NCBI RefSeq assembly: GCF_009856605.1
Contig: NZ_CP047242.1
Span: forward strand, 5,146,001 to 5,210,000
DNA: 64,000 nt
Origin: Trichormus variabilis 0441
GTDB lineage: Bacteria > Cyanobacteriota > Cyanobacteriia > Cyanobacteriales > Nostocaceae
Direction: 5' to 3'
Below the pieces are notes generated by a model, which had not been told where the DNA came from, searched no databases, and saw nothing but the letters and a program-made list of their open reading frames with translations. Numbering within the stretch: position 1 is the stretch's first letter; every line of letters begins with the position of its first letter. Positions 24,177 through 33,071 of this stretch are shown here, piece after piece. A program made the position numbers and the translations under genes.

Positions 24177-25901
24177 ATGAAAATTCACGATTTTGCAATC
24201 CAAGGAAATATTGCAGGTGTAAGACAACAATTAGCTAAGGGAGTTGATATCAATTGCCTCGATGAATCATCACAAACACTATTAATGTGCGCCGTAAGTA
24301 GCCCTAATGCGAGTTTGGAGATGGTGCAATTTTTAGTAGAAATAGGTGCAGATATTAACGCAATTGGAGGAACAACTTTCAACCGTACCGTGCTGGAACT
24401 TGCCATCCAATCGGGAAATATTGAGATAATTAAATATCTTTTAGAAGTAGGAGTCAATATTCACGCTCCAGGTGCAGATAGCTGTGATATTTTAATTGAT
24501 GCGATATACAGCCAAAATATTCCATCAGGTGAAAATTTAATCTCGATTCTTCGTTTATTAATTGCTAAAGGTGCAGATTTAGGAAAGAATCAATATGGAA
24601 AATCTGCGTTGACTGCTGCTGCTTCGGAATGCCGCTTTGATGTGGTGGAGTTTTTATTAGCAGTAGGTGCAGACAGAGAACAATTGCAATGGACGGAATT
24701 AATGTATGCAATTGTATTTGGCAGCGTTGAAGAAGTAAAGCAATTAATCGATGCGGGTGCAGATTTAGAAGTGTGGGATTTCTGTAATCGCACACCGTGG
24801 ATTTTGAGTGTGCAAATAGGTGAAATAGAAAAAGCGCAATTACTTTTACCATCAGCAGCTGATCGAAATAAATATCTCACTTCTGAAGAACCTGAATTAA
24901 TGTATGCCATCAAAAATAATCATACTGAACTTCTCAAATGGCTGATTGCACAAGGTTTTGATGTAGAAGCTACTGACCATTATGGTACAACTCCCTTAAT
25001 TGCCGCAGTTGAACGAGGTGCGACTGATTGTGTGAGAATATTATTGGAAGCTGGAGCAGATCCTAGTAAAAGTGGAAATTACGGTCAAAAGCCGATTAAT
25101 TGTGTAAGTAATTTGGAAATTCTCAAAATGCTCATCGATGCGGGTGAAGATTTAAGCGACATCCATGATGATATGCAGCAGTTATTAACGGGGTTGAGCA
25201 ACGATAAAGAGATTTCAAATATTGATCAAGAACAATATTTAAGTGGAAAATATCGGCGATTTGGAAAAGCGAATCCAGAAATAATGGCAGTCGAATTTTG
25301 GCACGCAATGGTCAGAAGCATTGCAACAGCGTGGACTGCACGCAATACTTTTAACGATGCTGATAATGCTTTTGGAGATAAAGCAGTCTGGTGTTTTCAA
25401 AGACTTGGTCGGACAATTACTCAGTTACCTGATGGGAGAATTATTCAAATAGCAGGGGAACATGAAGATTACTATGACCCTGATTTTTGTATATATAATG
25501 ATGTCGTAGTTTTCCAAAATGATGGTAAATTTACAATTTTTGGTTATCCCCAAGAAATTTTTCCTCCTACTGATTTTCATTCAGCAACTTTAGTTGGGGA
25601 ATATATTTATATAATTGGCAATTTGGGGTATGACAATCAAGTGATTTATGATGAAACACCTGTTTATCGGCTAAATTGTCACACATTTAAAATAGAAAAA
25701 ATTGAAACAAATGGAGAAAAACCTGGATGGATTAGCCGACATAAGGCTTGTTATAAAGAGCCATTTCATATATATATTACTGGTGGTAAGCGCTTTTCTA
25801 AAGTAGGAGATAAAACAGATTATATAGACAATAAAAACTCCTATATACTCGATTTGAAAAATATGTATTGGAGTCGGAAATTAGAGCAGTTTTCAAACTA
25901 A
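24177..25901 (+). CDS. Ankyrin-repeat protein with C-terminal Kelch-like region
   Basis: 574 residues from the ATG at 24177 (MKIHDFAIQGNIAGVRQQL). A 29-codon extension to 24090 would overlap the DUF155 remnant and is not chosen. About nine ankyrin repeats cover residues 1-330, for example LVEIGADINA, LLEVGVNIHAP, LIDAGADLEV and LLEAGADPSK. After a linker, residues about 400-574 contain strand-rich Kelch-like units (LPDGRIIQIAGEHEDYYDP, LVGEYIYIIGNLGY, FHIYITGGKRF). Both halves are protein-binding scaffolds. No signal peptide. Function unknown. Codon use is AT-rich, like the neighbouring downstream gene. Confidence 0.82.
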   Translation: MKIHDFAIQGNIAGVRQQLAKGVDINCLDESSQTLLMCAVSSPNASLEMVQFLVEIGADINAIGGTTFNRTVLELAIQSGNIEIIKYLLEVGVNIHAPGADSCDILIDAIYSQNIPSGENLISILRLLIAKGADLGKNQYGKSALTAAASECRFDVVEFLLAVGADREQLQWTELMYAIVFGSVEEVKQLIDAGADLEVWDFCNRTPWILSVQIGEIEKAQLLLPSAADRNKYLTSEEPELMYAIKNNHTELLKWLIAQGFDVEATDHYGTTPLIAAVERGATDCVRILLEAGADPSKSGNYGQKPINCVSNLEILKMLIDAGEDLSDIHDDMQQLLTGLSNDKEISNIDQEQYLSGKYRRFGKANPEIMAVEFWHAMVRSIATAWTARNTFNDADNAFGDKAVWCFQRLGRTITQLPDGRIIQIAGEHEDYYDPDFCIYNDVVVFQNDGKFTIFGYPQEIFPPTDFHSATLVGEYIYIIGNLGYDNQVIYDETPVYRLNCHTFKIEKIETNGEKPGWISRHKACYKEPFHIYITGGKRFSKVGDKTDYIDNKNSYILDLKNMYWSRKLEQFSN

Positions 25902-26164
25902 TAATTTGCCAACAATAGACACAATCACCAGGGCGTAAGATGTCATAAAGAACGATATACTCTGCCGAATCTTTTACGGGTTTTGCCCTGATTTCCTGGC
26001 TACCTGCCTGGTTTTATTTTAAATTTTTGCCCATAGATTATCATAAATGTAGGTGATCGCTAAAATATATGGATTTTGCTGCATACATAACATTTAAATA
26101 CAGTCTTGGTGAATACTGGTAAAACGAGCAATACACTGAGAATGTATAGTATCAAAGTAATGAA

Positions 26165-28216
26165 ATGCTACGCTCTTCAGATAATACCTATCAAGCTAGT
26201 AGTAGTTGTCAATCAAAGCTAGATCGATTTTTGGTTTGTGGGTTGGGAAGTTTAGGTCAACATTGTGTAGCCGCTCTCAAAGAATATGGTGCAAGTGTTA
26301 GCGCCATTGATCAAGTAGAACCTAAAAACTGGGAAGTTACTAATTTACAAAATCTATTAGAAAATTTCTTGATAGGAGATTGCCGCCAAACCAGCGTGCT
26401 AGAACAAGCACACATTGATAAATGCCGGACTGTACTGTTAGTTACTAATGATGAACGTGCAAATATAGAAGCAGCATTTGCAGCGCGGCTGTTGAATCCT
26501 CAAGTTCGCCTTGTTGTCCGTTCTGACAAAGAAAATCTTAATAAACTTTTAAGTCAAAATCTTGGTAATTTTATTGCGTTTGAACCAGATCAACTCACTG
26601 CTTCTGCTTTTGCATTTGCTGCATTGGGTAATGAAAATTTAGGTTATTTTAACTTAGAAGGGCAAAAGTTAAGGGTGGGAAAATATGAAATCAAAGCAGA
26701 TGATTTATGGTGTCATAAACGACAGTTACATCAATTAAATACATCTTTTCGCCGTATCTTATATTATGCTAATAACTCATCTCAAATGCCTCCTAATTAC
26801 GGTGATTGGGAGTTAGAAACAAAATTACAACCTGGGGATACAATTGTTTATATAGAGATTGCAAATATGCTTCCCCTGGCTCAAAAGCCTGCTATTAAAT
26901 TTCAAACAAAGAAACGACTCTTTTGGCAAGAGATTATCCGCACAATTTCATGGTCTAACATTAAACAGAAAATTATCCAATTGTGGCACACTGGTGAGCA
27001 GGGTCAAATTACGCGAGTTGCATTCATTTGCGGCATTACAGTATTTATTTTGTGGGGAAGTGGTATTATTTTTTATAATCAGTACTACCCTAATATCGGT
27101 TTTGTCGAAGCATTCTACACTACTGCTGTTTTACTTTTAGGTGGATATGGTGACGTATATGGAGGTGTAGAATTTGAAAAACCTATTCCTGCATTACTAC
27201 GTTTATTTAGCTTGGGATTAACATTAGCTGGTACAGCTTTTGTAGGAGTATTATACGCACTGTTAACAGAAAAACTTCTCTCTTCTCGGTTTGGATTTTT
27301 CTTTACGAGCCATTATTCAGCAATACCTCAACAAGACCATGTAGTCTTGATAGGTTTAAATAAAGTTGGTTTACAAATTATTACTTTATTACAACAACTA
27401 CAGGAACCTTTAGTAGGGATTAACAGTACACCTATTGAGCATAATAGTATTCCTAAACTACCTTTAATTATTGGTAATTTAGTTAATAATATCACTAATG
27501 CTAATATTAGCTGTGCTAAAAGCGTTGTTGTGGTAACCGATGATGAAATGGAAAACTTAGAAATCGGTTTGATGGCTCATAGCCTCAGCCCTAATAGTAA
27601 TTTAATCATCCGTACTTATAACCGAAATTTTAGTGATAGGGTAGCACAGTTATTTCCTTATGCTCAGGTTTTATGTACATCGGCTCTATCGGCAGAAGTA
27701 TTTGCTGCTGCGGCTTTCGGAGAAAATATTCTTGGATTATTTCACTTAAATAATCAAACTATCCAAGTTGTGGAATATATGATTGAGTCTGGTGATACAC
27801 TTAATGGATTGATGCTCACTGATATTGCTTATGGTTATGGTGTTGTACCAATTCTTCATCAAAAGTCATCACCATCTTCTGCCAAATTCATGCCTGTTGA
27901 TGAAACTAAATTAGCAGTAGGCGATCGCATAGTTGTTTTAGCGACAAGCACTAGTCTACAAAGAATTGAACGTGGTGAATTAACTCCTCGAAATTGGCAG
28001 GTACAAATCGAAAGAGCTTTAAGTCAAGATGCTATCTTTGATGGTGCAAATGAAATTAGTATTATTGCTGGATGCAGTATTAGCACAGCTAGAGAATTGA
28101 TGAAAACTTTACCAGGAAGGTTACCACAAGCTTTATATAAACAACAAGCTCAACGTTTAGTATTGAGACTGAATAAATTAAGAGTATTAGCTCATTGGCT
28201 ACCAATAGATAATTGA
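26165..28216 (+). CDS. RCK-pore-RCK potassium-channel-like protein
   Basis: 683 residues. Residues about 18-140 form a TrkA-N domain with the nucleotide motif CGLGSLGQHC. A TrkA-C-like part follows, then two membrane helices (about 285-305 and 340-365) around a pore loop with LLLGGYGDVYG at about 324-334, then a second TrkA-N domain (about 385-500) and a TrkA-C domain. The GGYGD filter is close to the K+ channel TVGYGD but has Leu-Gly where Thr-Val is usual. By family it would be a ligand-gated K+ channel or non-selective cation channel. An RCK domain on both sides of a single 2TM pore is uncommon. Confidence 0.8.
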   Translation: MLRSSDNTYQASSSCQSKLDRFLVCGLGSLGQHCVAALKEYGASVSAIDQVEPKNWEVTNLQNLLENFLIGDCRQTSVLEQAHIDKCRTVLLVTNDERANIEAAFAARLLNPQVRLVVRSDKENLNKLLSQNLGNFIAFEPDQLTASAFAFAALGNENLGYFNLEGQKLRVGKYEIKADDLWCHKRQLHQLNTSFRRILYYANNSSQMPPNYGDWELETKLQPGDTIVYIEIANMLPLAQKPAIKFQTKKRLFWQEIIRTISWSNIKQKIIQLWHTGEQGQITRVAFICGITVFILWGSGIIFYNQYYPNIGFVEAFYTTAVLLLGGYGDVYGGVEFEKPIPALLRLFSLGLTLAGTAFVGVLYALLTEKLLSSRFGFFFTSHYSAIPQQDHVVLIGLNKVGLQIITLLQQLQEPLVGINSTPIEHNSIPKLPLIIGNLVNNITNANISCAKSVVVVTDDEMENLEIGLMAHSLSPNSNLIIRTYNRNFSDRVAQLFPYAQVLCTSALSAEVFAAAAFGENILGLFHLNNQTIQVVEYMIESGDTLNGLMLTDIAYGYGVVPILHQKSSPSSAKFMPVDETKLAVGDRIVVLATSTSLQRIERGELTPRNWQVQIERALSQDAIFDGANEISIIAGCSISTARELMKTLPGRLPQALYKQQAQRLVLRLNKLRVLAHWLPIDN

Positions 28217-28770
28217 ATAATTTACTTTGAAGGACGAAGAATGGTAGTTCATTATGTACAACACATATGCCAGTAGGAAAAGAATGTAGAGGTAAAGCCC
28301 TACATCCTTTTATCGAAAAGAATTCAGGAGTCAGGAGCCAGAATTCAGTATGAATTCTGTGCGACTGGTGAGGCAGCGACGGGTACGTAGGGGGTTTCCC
28401 CCATGTTGGCGTAAGCCTTCCCGTAAGGGTGCGACTGCCGAACCCGTAGGGTAGATGAATAAATGGGCTTAAGCACGAATAAGAGGAATTCAGGCGTGAA
28501 GCTATGTGCTTTAACTTACGGAATTTCCAGTTTTCTCAACTACCACACTTCAAGGACTGGCGTTGGTTGTTTAATTTGTCCAGGCTAATCCTGGCATTGA
28601 CAAAACTTGTGCAAAAGCCCCTAAAAGCGCATACTTAAAAAATATCTAGCTTTAACCCTGCTATCAGTAGCCCTGCTATGTCCCAAGATTTTTCCCACCA
28701 GAATCTCAGAGGTGGTTATTTCAAGAGTCAAGACTTGGCTGGGACAAGGTGTTGACAACTGACAAAAACA
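28217..28770. other. Repeat-containing spacer upstream of aroE
   Basis: Contains GAATTC-rich repeated blocks near 28320-28360 and a diverged relative of the 1626 palindrome (GGTGAGGCAG...GGGGGTTTCCCCC...CTGCCGAA, 28371-28443). No gene is supported. Confidence 0.5.
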
Positions 28771-29640
28771 ATGATTACAGGCAAAACTAAACTATTAGGG
28801 GTAATTGGACATCCGGTGGAACATTCACTGTCACCGGTGATGCACAATGCAGCGATCGCCCAATTGGGATTAGATTATGTATATCTACCTTTTCCTATAG
28901 CACCAGATAATTTAGAAGCAGCGATCGCTCTTTTGGCTACTATTGGTGTAGTGGGATTTAGTGTGACGATTCCTCACAAACAGGCAATCATCCCCCTGCT
29001 GGCTGAAATTAGCCCCGTTGCTCAAGCTATAGGCGCAGTAAATACTGTCACCCGTCAAAATAATCAATGGGTGGGGACAAACACAGATATAGAAGGGTTT
29101 ATTGCCCCTTTGCAGACAACATATAAACGAGATTGGAGTCAGCAAATCGCCGTAATCTTGGGTAATGGTGGCGCAGCGAGAGCTGTTGTCGCAGGTTGTT
29201 ATCAACTGGGTTTTGCGGAAATTCATGTAGTGGGGCGCAATGTGCAACGCCTAGAGGAATTTCGCCACAGTTGGGACAATTCCCCCATCGCTGAGAATTT
29301 ACAAGTACATACCTGGGATTATTTAGCAAAGCTCGTCCCTCAAGCTAACCTACTGGTGAACACAACCCCGATAGGAATGTATCCGCAGGTTGATGAGTCG
29401 CCTTTGAGTACCGAAGAACTGGCGAATTTACAAACTGGTGCTATTGCTTATGATTTGATATATATTCCCAAACCAACGCAATTTCTCCAAAAAGCACAAC
29501 AACAAGGCGCAATTGCTATTGATGGTTTAGAAATGTTAGTTCAGCAAGGAGTCGCCGCCTTAAAAATTTGGTTGCAGCAAGACGATATCCCTGTAGATGT
29601 GATGCGTCAAGCATTACAAAAGCATCTTGGTTTGGTTTAA
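28771..29640 (+). CDS. aroE: Shikimate dehydrogenase (NADP+)
   Basis: 289 residues. It reduces 3-dehydroshikimate to shikimate in aromatic amino acid synthesis. The shikimate-binding motif HSLSPVMHN is present with the catalytic Lys in TIPHK, the Asp in GTNTDIEGF, the Rossmann glycine motif LGNGGAARA and the NADP-specific Arg in VVGRNVQR. The C-terminal GLEMLVQQGVAAL helix is intact. Normal length. Confidence 0.96.
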   Translation: MITGKTKLLGVIGHPVEHSLSPVMHNAAIAQLGLDYVYLPFPIAPDNLEAAIALLATIGVVGFSVTIPHKQAIIPLLAEISPVAQAIGAVNTVTRQNNQWVGTNTDIEGFIAPLQTTYKRDWSQQIAVILGNGGAARAVVAGCYQLGFAEIHVVGRNVQRLEEFRHSWDNSPIAENLQVHTWDYLAKLVPQANLLVNTTPIGMYPQVDESPLSTEELANLQTGAIAYDLIYIPKPTQFLQKAQQQGAIAIDGLEMLVQQGVAALKIWLQQDDIPVDVMRQALQKHLGLV

Positions 29641-29701
29641 TAGTTCAGTAGAAGTAATGAGTAATGAGTAATGAATCAATACTCCCTACTCTTCTGCTTT
29701 T

Positions 29702-30304
29702 TCACTTCTTCGGCCAGCGCCAATTATAGCGATTCCATTCATAGATACCCGCAATTTCGTACTCAGCCCCATTGTAGAAGCGCACAACGCAATTAGTAGA
29801 AACATTGCTAGTTTCGTCAATCTGAATCACGATCGCACCAAACCATTCTCGTTTGCAAGGCCCATCGTCTTGCACCCATTCCCAGAGGGCATTGGAAACT
29901 TCGATGCGATCGCCTATTCTGAGTTTTAGTGCATCCTCAAAATAAGCATACTTGTCAAAATGATATGACTCAACTCGGTTTAACCACTGCAACCCATACC
30001 GTTCTCTCACAAACTGCACATTTCCTGAGTCTTGGTTATGCAGCCAGTCGTTGAGTAACTGCACCTTCCAAGTGCGGTCTTGTTCTTCTTCAGTCTTAAC
30101 GAAGGCTAAAAATATTTCTAATTCTTCTGGGGTGAGTTCATCTAAAGGATTAGGAGTATCTGACCCACCAGATAAAGATTGCCTTTGAATTTCCTCCAAA
30201 ACTTGCAATAAAATCTCCTTCTGCCTAGCACTGAGAGGACAGCTAGCTGCATCACAACGATGAAAAGCTGTTTGCAAGACTGTGGCAATCTCATCTGGAG
30301 TCAT
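29702..30304 (-). CDS. Conserved cyanobacterial hypothetical protein
   Basis: 200 residues. The N-terminal third is helical and acidic (LTPEELEIFLAFVKTEEEQ). The C-terminal half has Trp- and Tyr-rich strands (RIEVSNALWEWVQDDGPCKREWFGAIV and CVVRFYNGAEYEIAGIYEWNRYNWRW), which look like a small beta-barrel. No known domain is recognised and no signal peptide is present. It converges on aroE, with STRR-like GTAATGA repeats in the 60-bp gap. Confidence 0.7.
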   Translation of the reverse strand: MTPDEIATVLQTAFHRCDAASCPLSARQKEILLQVLEEIQRQSLSGGSDTPNPLDELTPEELEIFLAFVKTEEEQDRTWKVQLLNDWLHNQDSGNVQFVRERYGLQWLNRVESYHFDKYAYFEDALKLRIGDRIEVSNALWEWVQDDGPCKREWFGAIVIQIDETSNVSTNCVVRFYNGAEYEIAGIYEWNRYNWRWPKK

Positions 30305-30485
30305 AACTGAATTGCGATCAAGGGCCTAATCTAATAATTATTACAAAAGTAAATAAAATTCATTAGTCGGTTGTCAGTAGTCGGTTGTCAGTTGTTAATT
30401 GTGTTATTCTCCCCCATTCCCCAGTCCCCAGTCCCCAGTCCCCGTTATAAAGTTTATGTATGTTTCCTTGCTACCTTATACAGAT

Positions 30486-30959
30486 ATGAAAAAGAAAAAC
30501 AGTACGGCACTAATATTCAATTTTCAGCCTTTAGCTAAACTCATCACGACCATCGTTATTTCCTGTCTGGTGGTGTTGATTTCCTGGGTATGGACTCCAT
30601 CTGCTATGGCCTTGACTCAAATTAAACTATCTGATTTGTCTTATCAGGAGTGTCCAGCAGAACTAGCACAGGGGACTGTAGCCAGTAACAGCAGTACATC
30701 CGCTAATTGCTTTATTGTCACTGGTAAAGCGGAAAATGGCACTTATAAGACAGTCTACGATGCAGATATCTACGGGCGCATTTATGATGCTAACAATGAC
30801 CCGATATTGCAAAACCGCACCCGTCTAGGTTCTATTACTGAAGTTCCACCAGGAATTAGTGATTTTGAATTGAGAATTACTGTACCTGCAAATCAGCCTT
30901 TACCTCTCAAGCTGAAGCAGTTTAAAGCGTCTGGTTTTAGCGCCCAAGTCCGTAAGTAA
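30486..30959 (+). CDS. Secreted protein of unknown function
   Basis: 157 residues from the ATG at 30486. An N-terminal basic stretch and the hydrophobic core TTIVISCLVVLISWVW end at SAMA-LT, a good signal peptidase site. The mature part has two Cys (YQECPAE and SANCFIV) able to form a disulfide, and a beta-sandwich-like pattern (VYDADIYGRIYDANNDPI, SDFELRITVPANQPLPLKL). I do not recognise a named family. Starts at 30456 or upstream are also open. Confidence 0.7.
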   Translation: MKKKNSTALIFNFQPLAKLITTIVISCLVVLISWVWTPSAMALTQIKLSDLSYQECPAELAQGTVASNSSTSANCFIVTGKAENGTYKTVYDADIYGRIYDANNDPILQNRTRLGSITEVPPGISDFELRITVPANQPLPLKLKQFKASGFSAQVRK

Positions 30960-30974
30960 GTTGGAAATGAGGAG

Positions 30975-31011
30975 ACTTGTAGAGACTTGTTTACCTTACG
31001 TCTCTACAAGT
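30975..31011. terminator. Bidirectional hairpin between convergent genes
   Basis: ACTTGTAGAGAC at 30975-30986 pairs exactly with 31000-31011 around a 13-base loop, 16 bp after the secreted-protein stop and 17 bp from the end of the minus-strand yggT gene. Confidence 0.6.
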
Positions 31012-31027
31012 TTATGGCTCAGGTTGA

Positions 31028-31306
31028 TTAAAATCCCTGTACGAATGGCAATCTAGTTAAAGTTCTCAGTAAGTCGCCAGTTAAATTCAACACTAAAAAG
31101 GCGAGGATAGGGGAAAAATCCATACCACCCAAGGGGGGAATAATGGAACGGAACAGATTGAGATAAGGGTCGGTTATTTGGCTTAAAGCTGCGAATGGTT
31201 GGTTATACCAGTCAATCTGAGGGAACCAGGTTAGAAGAACCCGGATAATCAGTAAATAGCTGTAAATAGTAACGAATGTAACTAATGTAGTAATCAGTAA
31301 ATTCAT
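31028..31306 (-). CDS. YggT family membrane protein (Ycf19-like)
   Basis: 92 residues with two hydrophobic segments (LLITTLVTFVTIYSYLLIIRVLLTW and FSPILAFLVLNLTGDLL). Between them lies the conserved YggT pattern TWFPQIDW...LSQITDPYLNLFRSIIPPLGGMDFSP. Cyanobacterial and chloroplast members (Ycf19/CCB3) are associated with cytochrome b6 maturation or nucleoid arrangement; which applies here is unknown. Confidence 0.88.
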   Translation of the reverse strand: MNLLITTLVTFVTIYSYLLIIRVLLTWFPQIDWYNQPFAALSQITDPYLNLFRSIIPPLGGMDFSPILAFLVLNLTGDLLRTLTRLPFVQGF

Positions 31307-31496
31307 GGATGGTTCAGTTTCCTACTAAGTGTTAAAGCGGTCTTATTATTGATTTTAATTTACTCTAAGTTATGACGTATGTGGATGGTTGCCGCATTAA
31401 CCGCCATTATCTTAGAAATGGGTAATGGGGATTGGGGATTGGGAAGAGGAAGGGAAACAAGGAGTACTGCCCCTGCCTGCTCCCAACAATAATAAT

Positions 31497-31847
31497 TTAA
31501 GAATCTTTGTGAAGGGAGCGATCGCCTGTAGATTGTTCCGGACTACCATTAACGTTTCCCAGATGCTTCCTCACTTCGTCAATTGTGGCATTTAGCTGGG
31601 CAATTTTATCTTCTAGCGATCGCCGTGCTGATTCCATTTCTAGGTTATCGCCGTCTGGGGATATCATTTGACGACGTTTGCTTGGTACTTTCCTGCTTTC
31701 TCCTGAGCCATTAATTAACTCTTTCCCTTCGTCGATTAATTCTTCACTTTGTCGAGAAGCAATCACAGCACCCAGAATACCGCCGACTACGCCGCCGAAT
31801 ACTGCCCCTGCGAAAAAACCGCTAGCAAAACCATCACGCTGACTCAT
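31497..31847 (-). CDS. Glycine-zipper membrane protein with coiled coil
   Basis: 116 residues from the ATG at 31847 with AAGGCGG upstream; a TTG at 31865 would add six. A glycine-rich hydrophobic segment (FFAGAVFGGVVGGILGAVIASR) is followed by a charged linker and a coiled coil (LEDKIAQLNATIDEVRKHL). This layout is like YtxH-type small membrane proteins. Function unknown. It is 64 bp upstream of upp on the same strand side, but lies downstream in transcription and may share its transcript. Confidence 0.72.
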   Translation of the reverse strand: MSQRDGFASGFFAGAVFGGVVGGILGAVIASRQSEELIDEGKELINGSGESRKVPSKRRQMISPDGDNLEMESARRSLEDKIAQLNATIDEVRKHLGNVNGSPEQSTGDRSLHKDS

Positions 31848-31911
31848 AATACCGCCTTGAAGCAACTTTTACATTAGTTAAGCTATTTTCCTTCCCTAGC
31901 TGCATACTAGC

Positions 31912-32562
31912 TCATGTCCCAAAAATGCGATCGCCTGCATCGCCTAATCCTGGGACAATAAACCCTTGATCATTCACCGTTTCATCAATTGTTGCAGTGT
32001 AAACTATCAAACCAGAATAAGCTGCATTCAATTTTTGTAAAGCTGGTGGTGCTGCCACTACAGAGACAATTCTCACTAAAGACGGGTCAACGCCACGTTC
32101 TGTTAGTTCTGACATTGCCTTCATGATAGACCCACCTGTAGCTAACATCGGATCGGTAATTAACACTCTAGTTTGGGGGTCAAATTTTTCTGGCAATTTG
32201 TTGAGGTAACATGAAGCTTCCAATGTCTCCTCATTACGCACCAAACCCAGGTGGTAAATTGAAGCCAAAGGTAAGACAGTTTGCGCCCCTTCTAACAAGC
32301 CTAATCCTGCTCGCAAAATCGGCACAACTGCCACGGGTACTTGGGGATTAATTACAGTTGCTGGGCATATCTCTAAGGGAGTTTGTACAGTCGTCTCGTC
32401 TGTAGGCAACCATTCCCGCGCTGCTTCATAAGTTAGCCATCTACCCAATTCGGTGATGGCACTACGAAATAAGACTGAAGGTGTGGCAGCATCACGGGCA
32501 ACTGCCAGCCAGTGCTTAATTAGAGGATGGGGAGGAACGTAAACACGCAGTTGTACCGTCAT
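31912..32562 (-). CDS. upp: Uracil phosphoribosyltransferase
   Basis: 216 residues. It converts uracil and PRPP to UMP in pyrimidine salvage. The PRPP-binding loop ITDPMLATGGS, the N-terminal block VYVPPHPLIKHW, the PILRAGLGLLEGA motif and the uracil-binding C-terminus GFIVPGLGDAGDR are all present. A second PRTase with uracil-linked function, pyrR, lies at 50622. Confidence 0.95.
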   Translation of the reverse strand: MTVQLRVYVPPHPLIKHWLAVARDAATPSVLFRSAITELGRWLTYEAAREWLPTDETTVQTPLEICPATVINPQVPVAVVPILRAGLGLLEGAQTVLPLASIYHLGLVRNEETLEASCYLNKLPEKFDPQTRVLITDPMLATGGSIMKAMSELTERGVDPSLVRIVSVVAAPPALQKLNAAYSGLIVYTATIDETVNDQGFIVPGLGDAGDRIFGT

Positions 32563-32731
32563 AGCCGGAAATTGCCAATTTTAATTCTGTGAGAACTGAA
32601 ACATCATCATACTCTGTCTCGTAATTTGTAATTCGTAATTCGTAATTCGTAATTAATTTGGCTTGGTGGGTGGGCATTTGTGAGCTAAATCTGAGATATC
32701 AGAATTTAATGCAAAAGATTTTCATTAATAG

Positions 32732-32761
32732 TTGACAGGTATTCTCAATCCGAGTTATATT
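32732..32761 (+). promoter_or_regulatory. Sigma-70 type promoter without a downstream gene
   Basis: TTGACA at 32732-32737, 18 bp, TATATT at 32756-32761. Both hexamers are at or near consensus. The next protein start (crtH) is 310 bp away and an intrinsic terminator intervenes. Confidence 0.6.
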
Positions 32762-32767
32762 ATTTGT

Positions 32768-32838
32768 CAGTGTTCTCCTCTCTTTAAGGATCGGCAGACG
32801 GGATTAGTCGGCGGTAGCAGGCTCATCCCTCTTTTTTG
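32768..32838 (+). ncRNA. Candidate 70-nt small RNA
   Basis: Begins about 7 bp after the TATATT box. It carries a pyrimidine-rich unpaired 5' part (TTCTCCTCTCTTT) and ends with a hairpin closed by GGGAT (32800-32804) and ATCCC (32825-32829), then CTCTTTTTT. Complementarity of the CTCCTC segment to Shine-Dalgarno sequences would suit an antisense regulator. It lacks the exact ACTCCTCAC core of Yfr1. Confidence 0.5.
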
Positions 32839-33071
32839 TATTGGTAAACACTTAACAATTCAAAATACCCTACGGGAAGCAAGCTACAAAATTCAAAATT
32901 AAGTTTTTACATATCTTTGCCACTGACAACTGACAACTGACAAAACTCTATCCCCTTGTGGGTCGAGTTTTTATTTACGATAAATTTGAGGAAATTGCCT
33001 AAGCTTTACCTGATTATAGATGTATTATGAAATACGGTTTGGCTGGTTAATTCCATGTAAGTGCAGCTTTT

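Larger units (their letters stand above)
32563..33071. other. Spacer between upp and crtH with candidate RNA and terminators
   Basis: Contains repeated GTAATTC/CGTAATT units (about 32618-32656), the candidate RNA at 32768-32838 and ACTGACA heptamers near 32922-32942. A possible terminator-like AAACTC...GAGTTTTTATTT hairpin lies at 32943-32976. No protein gene is supported. Confidence 0.5.
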
